Both the position numbers and the translations under genes were made by a program. Positions 16,222 through 24,792 of a stretch of DNA of 64,000 bases are shown piece after piece; within the stretch, counting starts at the first letter, position 1; every line of letters starts with the position of its first letter. Source of the stretch: Mesolinea sp040772305 (GTDB lineage: Bacteria > Chloroflexota > Anaerolineae > Anaerolineales > Anaerolineaceae). The notes below the pieces were generated by a model. It ran no database searches, was not told where the DNA came from, and saw only the letters and a program-made list of their open reading frames with translations. The stretch covers positions 372,001 to 436,000 of the forward strand of contig JAXGYK010000001.1 of assembly GCA_040772305.1 (NCBI GenBank). The letters run 5' to 3'.

Positions 16222-17202
16222 TTGGATTGGGCGCTGGATCATTCCGTATACAATACCGCTCTGCTTAACGAGCTAATCCATAAAGGCAAGTTTTCTGAAC
16301 TGGTAACCGCCAGCGAAGCTGCTTATAACGAAGACGTAGAAAACGCTGCTAATCTGATACTGGCCCGCAAACAGGAAGTGCGGATGGTCTTTATTGCCGG
16401 TCCTTCCTCCAGCGGTAAAACAACAACTACCATCAAAATTGGGGAAAAACTGGCTGCGGAAGGTTTCAATTTAGTAACTCTAAACGTTGACCACTACTTT
16501 TTAGACCTTAAGATGCATCCCAAGGATGAATTTGGCGATTACGACTTCGAGACCCCTCAGGCATTAAATATGGTCCTTATCAATGAACACCTGGTGCGTT
16601 TGTTCCGTGGTGAAGAAGTGCGCATTCCGTTTTACGATTTTAAGGAAGGTAAATCCTATCCGGAACGCACTCCGATGCGACTAAATGCAGGTGATATTAT
16701 CCTGGTAGACAGCTTGCATGGCTTATATCCGGAAATGTCTATAGACATCGCGCCAGAAAAGAAGTTCAAGCTTTACATCGAACCGCTTCTACAGTTGAAA
16801 GACAGCCATGGCACCTACGTTCGCTGGACCGATATTCGCCTGATGCGGCGTATGCTGCGCGATGCAGTGCACCGTTCCTACGATCCTACCCAAACCCTGC
16901 TCCACTGGCATTATGTACGTAGCAGTGAGCTGCGGCACATTATCCCCTATGCAAATACTACCGATGTAATTGTTAATTCAGCAATGCCTTATGAGCTTCC
17001 TCTTTATAAAGCCCGCCTGGGCAAGGATTTCCAGCGTTGGAGTGCAGAACTTAAAAATGACCCTTTGCGTCAGGATGCTTATGAGCGTGCGGTGCGAGTG
17101 AATGCTCTCCTGGAAGAAATTGAAGCTGTGAATGATGAAAGCATGGTGCCCAACAATTCGGTGGTCAGGGAATTCCTGGGCGGATCTATCTACACCTACT
17201 AG
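16222..17202 (+). CDS. Uridine kinase-like P-loop kinase, C-terminal part of interrupted gene
   Basis: 326 residues counted from a TTG at 16222, the first possible start after the upstream TAG; the frame is open from 16204. A Walker A motif GPSSSGKTTTT lies near residue 60, followed by NVDHYF, HPKDEFGDYDFETP and PFYDFKEGKSYPERT, which are the nucleoside-binding features of phosphoribulokinase/uridine kinase-fold enzymes. Such domains phosphorylate a nucleoside or related hydroxyl with ATP. No Shine-Dalgarno sequence precedes the TTG, so independent translation of this half is doubtful and it may be made only by readthrough of the TAG. The kinase part itself looks intact. Confidence 0.8.
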   Translation: MDWALDHSVYNTALLNELIHKGKFSELVTASEAAYNEDVENAANLILARKQEVRMVFIAGPSSSGKTTTTIKIGEKLAAEGFNLVTLNVDHYFLDLKMHPKDEFGDYDFETPQALNMVLINEHLVRLFRGEEVRIPFYDFKEGKSYPERTPMRLNAGDIILVDSLHGLYPEMSIDIAPEKKFKLYIEPLLQLKDSHGTYVRWTDIRLMRRMLRDAVHRSYDPTQTLLHWHYVRSSELRHIIPYANTTDVIVNSAMPYELPLYKARLGKDFQRWSAELKNDPLRQDAYERAVRVNALLEEIEAVNDESMVPNNSVVREFLGGSIYTY

Positions 17203-17231
17203 TTCCCTGCACAGTACACTCGCTCTTTAGA

Positions 17232-17258
17232 AAGAACACCGCCGAAAGCAGTGTTCTT
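17232..17258 (-). terminator. Rho-independent terminator between convergent genes
   Basis: Arms AAGAACAC (17232-17239) and GTGTTCTT (17251-17258) form an 8-bp stem. Read on the minus strand it is followed by TTCT, fitting the end of the lipoprotein gene at 17275; the plus-strand side has no T run. Confidence 0.5.
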
Positions 17259-17274
17259 GTAATCAGTCTAAGAA

Positions 17275-17841
17275 TTACCAGCAGGGTAGTGAGAACTCCC
17301 AAACATCATCCGGAATCGTGTTTACGGAATAGAACCAGCCGCAGGCATCGAAGCAAGAGGCACCCACATAGCAATTTTCATGATCTTTACGGTATTCAAA
17401 CTCACAGTTTAAACGCTGCATTTTTTCAGGGCAGTCATCCCTGGGATCTCTAAAAGTTACATCGCTCATCGTGAAATTTGCCCTGGGCCAAATGAGCTGG
17501 CTCAAGAACTCTCGCGTGGGATCCAGGGTTGGGGTAGCTGTGTTTGAGGGAGTAGGCGTATAAGTAACTGTAGCTGTGTTTGTAGGAGTAGGAATGAGGA
17601 TTGCTGTAGGCGTTGGCGTCGCTGTTTCAGTAGCGGTGGGAGTAGGCGAAGCGGTGTTGGTAGCAGTTGGGGTTTGCGTGGGTTCCGGCACAAAAAGAGA
17701 GCAGCCACTCAAAACAATGAATACACAGATGCCCACTGCACATAAAACCACTTTTTGCCTGATCTCTTGACCTTGCACTGTCTCCTCCAATGCCAGCACT
17801 AGCCGGCTTATTCTTTTGACCTCCTGACGAAGTCGGGACAA
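17275..17841 (-). CDS. Lipoprotein with Thr/Pro linker and cysteine-rich C-terminal domain (paralogue 1)
   Basis: 188 residues. A 30-residue charged N-terminal stretch precedes a hydrophobic signal segment with lipobox LSGC (Cys47), so the true start may be internal. A Thr/Pro-rich linker (about 52-110) leads to a small C-terminal domain with at least six cysteines: DDCPEKMQRLNCEFEY, then SCFDACGWFYS and a terminal CW. The same Cys pattern occurs in the neighbour at 17873, so the pair arose by tandem duplication. Cysteines outside the membrane suggest disulfides. Function unknown. Confidence 0.75.
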   Translation of the reverse strand: MSRLRQEVKRISRLVLALEETVQGQEIRQKVVLCAVGICVFIVLSGCSLFVPEPTQTPTATNTASPTPTATETATPTPTAILIPTPTNTATVTYTPTPSNTATPTLDPTREFLSQLIWPRANFTMSDVTFRDPRDDCPEKMQRLNCEFEYRKDHENCYVGASCFDACGWFYSVNTIPDDVWEFSLPCW

Positions 17842-17872
17842 AACAAACTGCTCAAATCCTCAGCCAAAACAG

Positions 17873-18562
17873 CTAATTGCAGCTCCCTACGGGCACCCAG
17901 GGGGCATCAGGTTCGGAAGGCAGGTTATCCTGCGAATACCAATACCCACAAGCATCCGAACAGGAGATGCTGGTAGAACAATAGCCATTGGAATAGAGAC
18001 GATACTCTTTTTCGCAATATACGTTTTGACCACGTTCCGGGCAATCGTAGGTATTGCTATAGCGCGTAACCAGCCCAGCAGGAGGCTCTACGCGCATTTC
18101 ATAAACCAGATTTCGGTGATCTGGATCACTGTAAAATCGAAAATCCTGGGCTTTTTTATAATCTATACGCCCTTGTTCGCTCGTGCAAATCATCGAAACT
18201 TCCAGCTCAGGATCGCGATCGCAAAATAAAGTGTTTTCTTCAACACTAGCGTAGAGCGGATACTCCAAGCCTGCATTTAAAAAATAGAAAACTGTCGTAT
18301 CCCCATCGTACCAGGCTCTATAAAAGCGAAAGTATTCTAAAAAGCCCTTAAAAGGTATCGCTGTGGCCGTTGCAGTGGGCTCGGGAGTAAAAGTTGCACT
18401 GGGCAGCGGTGTTGCGCTTGGCTCGGGAGTAAAAGTTGCGCTGGGCAGCGGTGTTGCACTTGGCAGGGCAGTAGCAGTTGGCAAAGCAGTCGGCGCAGAA
18501 CAAGCGGACAAGACGAGGACAAGTAGCAGGGATAGGCCCAGAAACAGGTATCGTTTTTTCAT
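17873..18562 (-). CDS. Lipoprotein with Thr/Pro linker and cysteine-rich C-terminal domain (paralogue 2)
   Basis: 229 residues from the ATG at 18562, selected because it begins a classical lipoprotein signal peptide with LSAC (Cys21). The linker contains an almost exact 14-residue tandem repeat (PSATPLPSATFTPE type). The C-terminal domain has YDCPERGQNVYCEKEY and SCSDACGYWYS, matching the arrangement in the gene at 17275. It also has an extra middle region of about 90 residues. A TACAAT box lies 11 nt upstream of the start. Function unknown; a surface-exposed disulfide domain is likely. Confidence 0.8.
   Translation of the reverse strand: MKKRYLFLGLSLLLVLVLSACSAPTALPTATALPSATPLPSATFTPEPSATPLPSATFTPEPTATATAIPFKGFLEYFRFYRAWYDGDTTVFYFLNAGLEYPLYASVEENTLFCDRDPELEVSMICTSEQGRIDYKKAQDFRFYSDPDHRNLVYEMRVEPPAGLVTRYSNTYDCPERGQNVYCEKEYRLYSNGYCSTSISCSDACGYWYSQDNLPSEPDAPWVPVGSCN
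18378..18461. repeat. 42-bp tandem repeat inside lipoprotein linker
   Basis: Two near-identical units of 42 bp (14 codons) starting at 18378 and 18420, beginning GGCTCGGGAGTAAAAGTTGC, differing at a few third positions. It encodes the Pro/Thr/Ala linker of the lipoprotein at 17873 and is a likely site of length variation by slippage. Confidence 0.7.
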
Positions 18563-18644
18563 AGAACGAGCATATTGTACCGTAAAGTTTCCAAAATCTC
18601 TGGCTGTCTCTGGGCAGGCAGCCAGAGGATTAAATCGATGCATT

Positions 18645-20138
18645 TTAAACGCGGCTTACATGCAGCTGATTCACCTTGCGGAAGTGATAACCATAAATCG
18701 AGAATGTGATTGCCAGCGGGAACTTATCCGGCATCTTAAACAATGACCACCAAAAGAGACGCCAGTAATTCCGCCGTTCCTCTGCTGTTCCGGTGATGCC
18801 AATCCGCCAGATTGAGCGAAAAAGCGCCAAAACTTCCTGAAACTCAATTTTCATAGCTCGTCGTTGGGGCTTATAGGTTTTCAGAAATGTCATTACCCGA
18901 TCTGTGAACCCATTCGCGGAATAGATCGTATCCAATATCTTGCGATAGCCCTGCTTCAGTAAACTGGCATTCATCACGGGAATAATATTGGTCTCGCCAT
19001 CTACATTATCTCCGGAGTAGTTCTGCGTACGCAAGCGCCCTTCTTTTGCCATTCTGCGATACAGGTCCGTACCAATCGGAGCTTGGAGTAAACCCACCAT
19101 TGCTGTAACGATACCGCTTCTTTGGATGAAATTGATCTGGCGCTCAAAAATGTTGTGATCATCCGTATCAAAGCCAACGATGAAGCCACCCATCACCTGC
19201 AAACCAGCAGCCTGCAGCTTTTTCACTGCGGAAAGCATGTCCCGGTTACGATTTTGGTTTTTCTGGCATTCAATCAGAGCTTCCTCATTGGGCGTCTCCA
19301 GACCGATGAAAACCTGTGTAAAACCAGCTTTCACCATCAAGTCAATCAGCTCTTCATCATCTGCCAGGTTGATGCTTACTTCGGTAATGAAAAGGAAGCC
19401 TTTTTTGCCTTTGCGCCATTCAATCAGCGCCGGAAGCAGATCTTCTTTTAAAGCACGCTTGTTACCGATGAAGTTGTCATCCACAATAAACACATTACGC
19501 CGCCAGCCTCGATCATATAAGGCCCCCAATTCTGAGATAAACTGGCCGGTGGTTTTCAGGCGCATCTTATGTCCGAGTAAGGCAGTAACATTGCAAAAAT
19601 CGCAGCCAAAGGGGCAGCCCCGGCTATACTGCACGGCCATGGTGTCGTATTTGCGCATGTCAATTAAATCCCACATAGGAGCTGGTGTCTTGGTAATATC
19701 AGCATGACCTTCAGCGTCATATCGCGGTTTAGGCTTTCCGACAGCCAAATCTTCCAGGAAAGGCGGAAAAGTGAGCTCACCTTCATTCATGATCAAATGA
19801 TCCACTTGTGGAAAAGCCTCAGGCTCCATCGTGAACAGCGGTCCGCCGGCAACAATCTTCTTGTTCAAGGTTTTTGCCCGATCCAGCACTTCGTACACCG
19901 ATTTACGCTGTATGGTCATCGCACTTACAAAAACCAGGTCTGCCCAGAGCAGATCACTTTCCTTAAGTGGAGAAACATTCATGTCCACCAGACGTTTTTC
20001 CCATTCTTCAGGCAGCATGGCAGCAATGGTAATTAATCCCAGAGGCTGGGATGAGGCCTTTCTACGTATAAAACGCAAAGCGTGTTTAAAGCTCCAGAAG
20101 GTATCTGGAAATTCCGGGTAAACCAGCAGTATTTTCAT
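18645..20138 (-). CDS. B12-binding domain radical SAM protein with DUF4070 C-terminus
   Basis: 497 residues. Residues about 1-150 form a cobalamin-binding-like Rossmann domain (MKILLVYPEFPDTFW at the start), followed by a radical SAM domain with the cluster motif CPFGCDFC (CxxxCxxC, near residue 178) and a C-terminal DUF4070-type helical domain. Class B radical SAM methylases of this layout include the hopanoid C-2 methylase HpnP, which starts very similarly, but many uncharacterised relatives share it, so the substrate is open. The protein is probably oxygen-sensitive. A TetR gene lies 71 bp upstream on the same strand and may control it. Confidence 0.85.
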   Translation of the reverse strand: MKILLVYPEFPDTFWSFKHALRFIRRKASSQPLGLITIAAMLPEEWEKRLVDMNVSPLKESDLLWADLVFVSAMTIQRKSVYEVLDRAKTLNKKIVAGGPLFTMEPEAFPQVDHLIMNEGELTFPPFLEDLAVGKPKPRYDAEGHADITKTPAPMWDLIDMRKYDTMAVQYSRGCPFGCDFCNVTALLGHKMRLKTTGQFISELGALYDRGWRRNVFIVDDNFIGNKRALKEDLLPALIEWRKGKKGFLFITEVSINLADDEELIDLMVKAGFTQVFIGLETPNEEALIECQKNQNRNRDMLSAVKKLQAAGLQVMGGFIVGFDTDDHNIFERQINFIQRSGIVTAMVGLLQAPIGTDLYRRMAKEGRLRTQNYSGDNVDGETNIIPVMNASLLKQGYRKILDTIYSANGFTDRVMTFLKTYKPQRRAMKIEFQEVLALFRSIWRIGITGTAEERRNYWRLFWWSLFKMPDKFPLAITFSIYGYHFRKVNQLHVSRV

Positions 20139-20209
20139 TTTTTCCTCTTTGATCTTAGCCTGCTGCAGGGATGCTTTTACGGCTGCCTTGCGGCTTGGGG
20201 CTTGTTTTT

Positions 20210-20920
20210 CTAGTTTTCCTCATCCTGAACGGGTTCTTCATCTTCGTCTTCAGATAAGGCAGAAAGGTAATCAGCTGCTTCCGGCTGACGTTTATTTTTT
20301 TTAGCGTTAGGAGCTGATATTATGGGTGACCCCGTAAGACGGTCAAAGTTTGCTGCATCAAGCCAGGATAGATGTTGGTACATCCTGGCCATATCTGCCG
20401 GCGTATATGGCATATCGGCCTCAAGCCACCAATACAAGAGTGTGACGAGGGAACCTGCCAGGTAATTTTCCAGGAAATCAGGGGGGAGAGCTAATTCTTT
20501 ACCGCTCTCAGTCAGCTTACCAGCCAAGCCTTTGGCAATCCCTTTCTGTAATAGTCTGTGCAACTGGCGGGTGGCCACTACAAAGCCCTTGCCAATTAGC
20601 AGGATACGATAAACATCGTAGCGGGTCTCGATATATTCAAAAAGGCGCTGCACCGAACGTATATCGCGTACATAAGACTTGTCGGAGGAATTCTGTGGCC
20701 CTGAAGCAATAAATTCTTCCATGAACTGACGGATGAGGTCTGCCAGGAGGTCGTCTTTTTCACGGTAATGCAGATAAAACGTTGCTCGTCCCAAATTAGC
20801 ACGATCGGTAATGTCCTGAATACTAATATCGTCGTAGCCTTTTTCCAGCACAAGCGCCAGGATACTCTCACGCAGCAGTTTGCGCGTCCTCAAGACACGT
20901 CGATCATTTCTACGAGCCAT
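20210..20920 (-). CDS. TetR/AcrR-family transcriptional regulator
   Basis: 236 residues. N-terminal helix-turn-helix (residues about 10-55) with ESILALVLEKGYDDISIQDI and the recognition helix in LGRATFYLHYREKDDLL. The remaining helical ligand domain has no recognisable specificity and ends in a Glu/Asp-rich tail. The ATG at 20920 has GGAGG upstream at proper distance. Its nearest same-strand neighbour is the radical SAM gene, a possible target. An AT-rich 158-bp gap separates it from the divergent ROK gene. Confidence 0.9.
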   Translation of the reverse strand: MARRNDRRVLRTRKLLRESILALVLEKGYDDISIQDITDRANLGRATFYLHYREKDDLLADLIRQFMEEFIASGPQNSSDKSYVRDIRSVQRLFEYIETRYDVYRILLIGKGFVVATRQLHRLLQKGIAKGLAGKLTESGKELALPPDFLENYLAGSLVTLLYWWLEADMPYTPADMARMYQHLSWLDAANFDRLTGSPIISAPNAKKNKRQPEAADYLSALSEDEDEEPVQDEEN

Positions 20921-21066
20921 TAAACCTCCACTTTTTTAGAATATGTATATTACTAGACAGATTTTCATTTAGTGTCGTTATTTTACTGCCTTCTTATATA
21001 CTGTCAAGGGAGCAATCTAACGTTCATTCTATATAACTGCAAAAGACACAAGAAGTTCTAAGGCTT

Positions 21067-21072
21067 TATAAT
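21067..21072 (+). promoter_or_regulatory. -10 box TATAAT, leaderless arrangement
   Basis: TATAAT ends 6 nt before the ATG at 21079 and no ribosome binding site lies between, so the ROK-family gene is probably translated from a leaderless mRNA. Confidence 0.62.
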
Positions 21073-21078
21073 CTCCGT

Positions 21079-22074
21079 ATGCGTTTAAACCTCATTCCGC
21101 AACAGACTAATCGACCTCCTGGTAATATTTTGGGTATCAACCTGGATGGGGAAAGATTGCTGATTGTATATGGAAGTATCAGCGGACAAGTGCACGAGCG
21201 CGTGTTAATGACCCCACCCTGGGACCAAAGCTTTGATACCACTTTGGAACTTATTGCCACACAGGCAGACCGTTTGCTCACGCTTACCCAGGCCCAACAC
21301 CTGCCATTACCGGAACGGCTTAGCATTAGCGTAAGTGGTGATTACGATAACGAAACCGGGTTGCTGTTAAAGGCGGTAGATTTTCCTGAGTGGCAAAATA
21401 TCGCCTTTAAATCACAGCTGGGGTTTAAGTTTAATCTGCCTGTTTTTGCGGAACAAAAAGCGAATGCAGGAGCAATAGCCGAACGCATTTTTGGACAAGC
21501 AGCTAATTTGCGGAACTTCCTGTTTGTTTCACTTAGTCCCACTGTGCGGGTGGGAGCCTTTTTAGACGGAAAAATTTACCGCAGCAATGGCGGCATTTCA
21601 GGTAACTTTGGCCGTATCCGCATTGCTGCCAATGGCCCCGGAGGCTTTGGTTATCCTGGCTCCTTAGATGGTTTTGCAAGTGCTGCTGGCTTACGCGAGT
21701 TAGCACAACTTCGCCACCCTGCGCACTGGGAACCAGGCTTTGACACCTTGCAGGTCATTCAAGATGCTCAGCAGGGAGATCCCTATGCATTAGAAGTAAT
21801 TGTTGAATCCGCACGAACTCTCGGCAATGCCATGGCACAGGCAGTCCTTCTGCTGCGGCCAGAGATGATTGTCATTGGTCATCCGCTATGTCTTTTGGGA
21901 GCCGCCTATAAAGAACCCTTCGCTCAGGCGTTATCCGAGGCAAGCACACTCGCCAGCTCCCAAATGCCGGAATTACACTTATCGCATCTAGGAAACAGAC
22001 TGCCCGAATTGCAGGCTCTTGCACCTGCTATTTATGCAGCACGCGAACAAAACGCGTCGAAGAACCCTCTTTAG
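21079..22074 (+). CDS. ROK-family protein, probably not a sugar kinase
   Basis: 331 residues with the ROK (repressor, ORF, kinase) fold: an ASKHA-type ILGINLDGERLLIV start, DFPEWQN, the FAEQKANAGAIAERIFG segment and GGISGNFGRI. In active ROK sugar kinases the equivalent of AEQKANAG reads NDANAAA with a catalytic Asp; here that Asp is Lys. The zinc-binding CxCGxxGC motif and the GEIGH loop are also missing. No N-terminal DNA-binding domain is present. It is therefore more likely a sugar- or nucleotide-binding protein than a kinase or repressor. It faces the TetR gene divergently. Confidence 0.75.
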   Translation: MRLNLIPQQTNRPPGNILGINLDGERLLIVYGSISGQVHERVLMTPPWDQSFDTTLELIATQADRLLTLTQAQHLPLPERLSISVSGDYDNETGLLLKAVDFPEWQNIAFKSQLGFKFNLPVFAEQKANAGAIAERIFGQAANLRNFLFVSLSPTVRVGAFLDGKIYRSNGGISGNFGRIRIAANGPGGFGYPGSLDGFASAAGLRELAQLRHPAHWEPGFDTLQVIQDAQQGDPYALEVIVESARTLGNAMAQAVLLLRPEMIVIGHPLCLLGAAYKEPFAQALSEASTLASSQMPELHLSHLGNRLPELQALAPAIYAAREQNASKNPL

Positions 22075-22108
22075 CCTTCTAACTCATGCTATTCTGGTTT
22101 TGGTCCAG

Positions 22109-22969
22109 CTAGGCTTTGCGCTCCTTGAGAGCTGCCTTTTCTGCCTTGCGCAGGGCTTTCTCAGTTTTTCGTGCTTCTTTTGCTTTGCGCTTGGCAAGCC
22201 GGCGTTCATCTTTGGCCGCCAAAACCCGCCCGGTACTGATACTTAGATAAATATAATAGACCACCAGTAAAACACCCACAAGGAACATGAATATCGAGCC
22301 TATGCTTAGCGGTTTTTCAAGAGCCCAAGGCCCCACCTGCATAATCCGCGTGCGCGGATTACCAAACAGGAATACAAAGGTATTGAATAAAACCGCCAAA
22401 AGCCGGGCCTCGGTTGGTCCAATGCGCATCGCAGTCATTTCAAAAACGCCTGTGGCATGCGTTTTGAGGTAAGTAACCATCATCGACAGCAAATAACCTA
22501 TCAGCGCAAAGGTAGCAACTTCAAAGGTGGCCAAACCCGAGAGACCGATACCCAAAAACATGGCACATGCTGAAAAACCATCGATGGAATGGTCCATAAA
22601 AAAACCATAGCGCGGTCTTTCGATGCGACGATAACGTGCCAAAGTTCCATCCAGGCTGTCGCCAAACCAGTTAATAAAAAAGCCTAAACTGGCAAGGTGC
22701 AGGGCACAGTTACCTTTCAGCTCCCCGAAACCTGCAATAACATAACCTACTAGCACAATCAACGAGCCCACAACCCCGATAGCGGTGAGCGTATCAGGCC
22801 ATACCCAGGCAGGCATATGTTTTGCCAGCCAATTAAGGGCAGGGCGCTCTAAAAAACCCAAAAGGATGTCGTTGATACGTTTATGCTCGCCATCCTGCAA
22901 AAGCTCCTGGTTGGGTTCTTCTTGTAAGGAAACGGTTTCCTTATAATCACTTGGTTTCGATTCGGACAT
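22109..22969 (-). CDS. CDP-alcohol phosphatidyltransferase
   Basis: 286 residues with several membrane helices. The complete CDP-alcohol phosphotransferase signature is present: Asp104, Asp107-Gly108, Ala111-Arg112, Gly122, Asp126 and Asp130 in the pattern D-x2-DG-x2-AR-x9-G-x3-D-x3-D. It transfers a phosphatidyl group from CDP-diacylglycerol to an alcohol in the cytoplasmic membrane. The C-terminal 30 residues are a Lys/Arg/Ala helix, likely facing the negatively charged membrane. It follows an LpxL/PatA-like acyltransferase gene by 8 bp. That pairing recalls phosphatidylinositol and PI-mannoside loci of actinobacteria, so an inositol-type headgroup is possible but not shown. Confidence 0.9.
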   Translation of the reverse strand: MSESKPSDYKETVSLQEEPNQELLQDGEHKRINDILLGFLERPALNWLAKHMPAWVWPDTLTAIGVVGSLIVLVGYVIAGFGELKGNCALHLASLGFFINWFGDSLDGTLARYRRIERPRYGFFMDHSIDGFSACAMFLGIGLSGLATFEVATFALIGYLLSMMVTYLKTHATGVFEMTAMRIGPTEARLLAVLFNTFVFLFGNPRTRIMQVGPWALEKPLSIGSIFMFLVGVLLVVYYIYLSISTGRVLAAKDERRLAKRKAKEARKTEKALRKAEKAALKERKA

Positions 22970-22977
22970 GGCTCCTC

Positions 22978-23892
22978 TTATAAAATCGATTCAATTGCCC
23001 GGGCAGCATGCGGCCAAACCGGGTGAAACATTGCCCATTGTGCCGGATACCGGCGAATAAATTTTTCTGCTTCTTTCAGGGCTAACTCGCTGTTATACAA
23101 ATAGGTTTCACTGCTATCGCCAAGCCGTTTAAACGCTAATGGCTGAGAACTATCCAAATAATAACTACCATCTTTGCGGGGCAGACCACAAGCTACACGC
23201 ACCTTCACGTTCAAGTCCAGAACCATGTTTACATAAAACACTGGCATAGGGGCGGGGTAGCCAAAAAAACGGGGAAGATACTTTTGCTGTTCAGGAGCTG
23301 CCCGGTCTAGTCCTGTAACCACCGTGCCGCCCGCTTTCAGGGTTTGGCGAGCCTCGTGGTAAGCGCTGGGAGTAAGCGGCAAAACACGTATTCCCAGGTT
23401 TTCACGCAATTTGTTTTGGGCTTTATAGGCGTTGTTAGGGTTGGGAACTGAAAGCACGAGGGGGCGCAAACCCAGCCACGTGAGCATCATTCCAAACAAG
23501 TCAAAATTTCCCAGGTGCGGGCCTAAAATCAAGGTTGGGATTTCACCCTGAATCATTTCATCAATAGCAGTTTCCATTTCAGGGCTCAGGTTGATCAGTT
23601 TACGCCCCTCTTCCGGGTGCTCATAATAGTAAAAATACTCAAAGAGTGCCTTGGTCATATTTACTACTACCAGCTTAGAAATTGCCTGCAGCTCATCAGC
23701 ACCCAGGCTTTCGCCGGTAATCACCCATTGGTTAGCCTTAATGTTTCTGATCATCTGGCGGTCTTGTTTTCTTGCGAGCAGGCAGCCCACCTGTGTAGCC
23801 CAATAGCGGCCAGCGCCGCTGGAAAGATGGCGGCCTAAAAAGCAGCCTAAACGAACCGAGCCTTCATCCTGAAGGAATTCCTTAAGTCCCAT
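22978..23892 (-). CDS. LpxL/PatA-like lysophospholipid acyltransferase
   Basis: 304 residues from the ATG at 23892 (GGA seven nucleotides upstream; the longer frame begins at 23916). The catalytic Hx4D motif is seen in GPHLGNFD, followed by LDRAAPEQQKYLPRFFGYPA, typical of the HtrB/LpxL family that also contains the phosphatidylinositol mannoside acyltransferase PatA. It should transfer an acyl chain from acyl-CoA or acyl-ACP to a membrane lipid on the cytoplasmic side. Coupled to the CDP-alcohol phosphatidyltransferase gene downstream. Confidence 0.85.
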   Translation of the reverse strand: MGLKEFLQDEGSVRLGCFLGRHLSSGAGRYWATQVGCLLARKQDRQMIRNIKANQWVITGESLGADELQAISKLVVVNMTKALFEYFYYYEHPEEGRKLINLSPEMETAIDEMIQGEIPTLILGPHLGNFDLFGMMLTWLGLRPLVLSVPNPNNAYKAQNKLRENLGIRVLPLTPSAYHEARQTLKAGGTVVTGLDRAAPEQQKYLPRFFGYPAPMPVFYVNMVLDLNVKVRVACGLPRKDGSYYLDSSQPLAFKRLGDSSETYLYNSELALKEAEKFIRRYPAQWAMFHPVWPHAARAIESIL

Positions 23893-23946
23893 GATTATTC
23901 CATTGTACACTACCACCCCTCTAAAGGTTAACGCATGCTAACAAAT

Positions 23947-24792
23947 TTATAAAACTCTTAGAGATGGGCGCCACCGGTCCCGTTTGGCAGCTACAAGCAA
24001 TGCGGCCAGATATGCAATCACCATCGTCAGGATAATCACTGCCCCAGCTGGTAAATTAAGCGCATAAGCCAGCAAGAGTCCTGTCAGGCTAAGCGCCAAA
24101 GAAAGTCCACTTGCCAGGAACATTATCTTGCGCATATCGCGCAGGAACAAGCCTGCAATGGCAGCAGGAATAGTTAGTAATGCAATCACAAGAATCAATC
24201 CAACAACGCGCATCGCAATGACCACGCTTAGGCCTATAAGAAGAATCATTGCCATATAAAGGGCAGATACCTTCAGGTTGCGCACCGTGCTAAAGGTTTC
24301 ATCAAAGGAAATGGCAAGTAAAGGGCGGTAAAACAAGTTAACAAACACCAAAACGAACAGGGCAATGGCTCCGGTAAGCCACAAGTCTAAAGCAGAAACC
24401 GCCAGAATGCTGCCGAACAAATAACTCATCAAATCGGCTTTATAACCTGGACTCATGCTAAGGAAGATGATCCCGATGGCCATGCCAAAGGCCCACATTA
24501 CGCCTATGAGCGTATCCGCCCGTTGGCGTTGACTGCGTTGCACCAAACCCATCGCTAAGGATGAAAGCACACTAAAACCTACTGCTCCCAGCACCGGATT
24601 AAAACCCAAATAGTAGGCTATGCCCACTCCGCCATAAGCCGCATGTGCTATTCCACCGCTAATAAAAACAATTTGGTTTAATACCACCAGCGTCCCGATA
24701 ACTCCAGCTACGACACTTACCAGCACACAAGCAAGCAGTGCGTTGCGCATGAAGTCTAGCTGCCAAACCTGACTAAGAAATTCCATCATCAT
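23947..24792 (-). CDS. Metal ABC transporter permease, ZnuB/MntB family
   Basis: 281 residues with about eight hydrophobic segments and the ABC-3 family pattern (GGIAHAAYGGVGIAYYLG near residue 45, and ISFDETFSTVRNLKV, a motif of zinc/manganese permeases). It forms the membrane channel of a cluster 9 metal importer together with the ATPase encoded immediately upstream, whose end it overlaps by 20 bp. Zinc is the likely substrate given the His-rich binding protein and the Fur-family gene, but manganese cannot be excluded. Confidence 0.93.
   Translation of the reverse strand: MMMEFLSQVWQLDFMRNALLACVLVSVVAGVIGTLVVLNQIVFISGGIAHAAYGGVGIAYYLGFNPVLGAVGFSVLSSLAMGLVQRSQRQRADTLIGVMWAFGMAIGIIFLSMSPGYKADLMSYLFGSILAVSALDLWLTGAIALFVLVFVNLFYRPLLAISFDETFSTVRNLKVSALYMAMILLIGLSVVIAMRVVGLILVIALLTIPAAIAGLFLRDMRKIMFLASGLSLALSLTGLLLAYALNLPAGAVIILTMVIAYLAALLVAAKRDRWRPSLRVL

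Noticed and set aside
17520..17690. Repetitive G/T-rich plus-strand sequence with a 64-codon frame
   Set aside because: It is the complement of a Thr/Pro-rich lipoprotein linker.
18378..18461. Regular direct repeats that could suggest a CRISPR array
   Set aside because: Only two contiguous 42-bp units without spacers, in phase with a Pro/Thr linker of a lipoprotein; it is a coding minisatellite.
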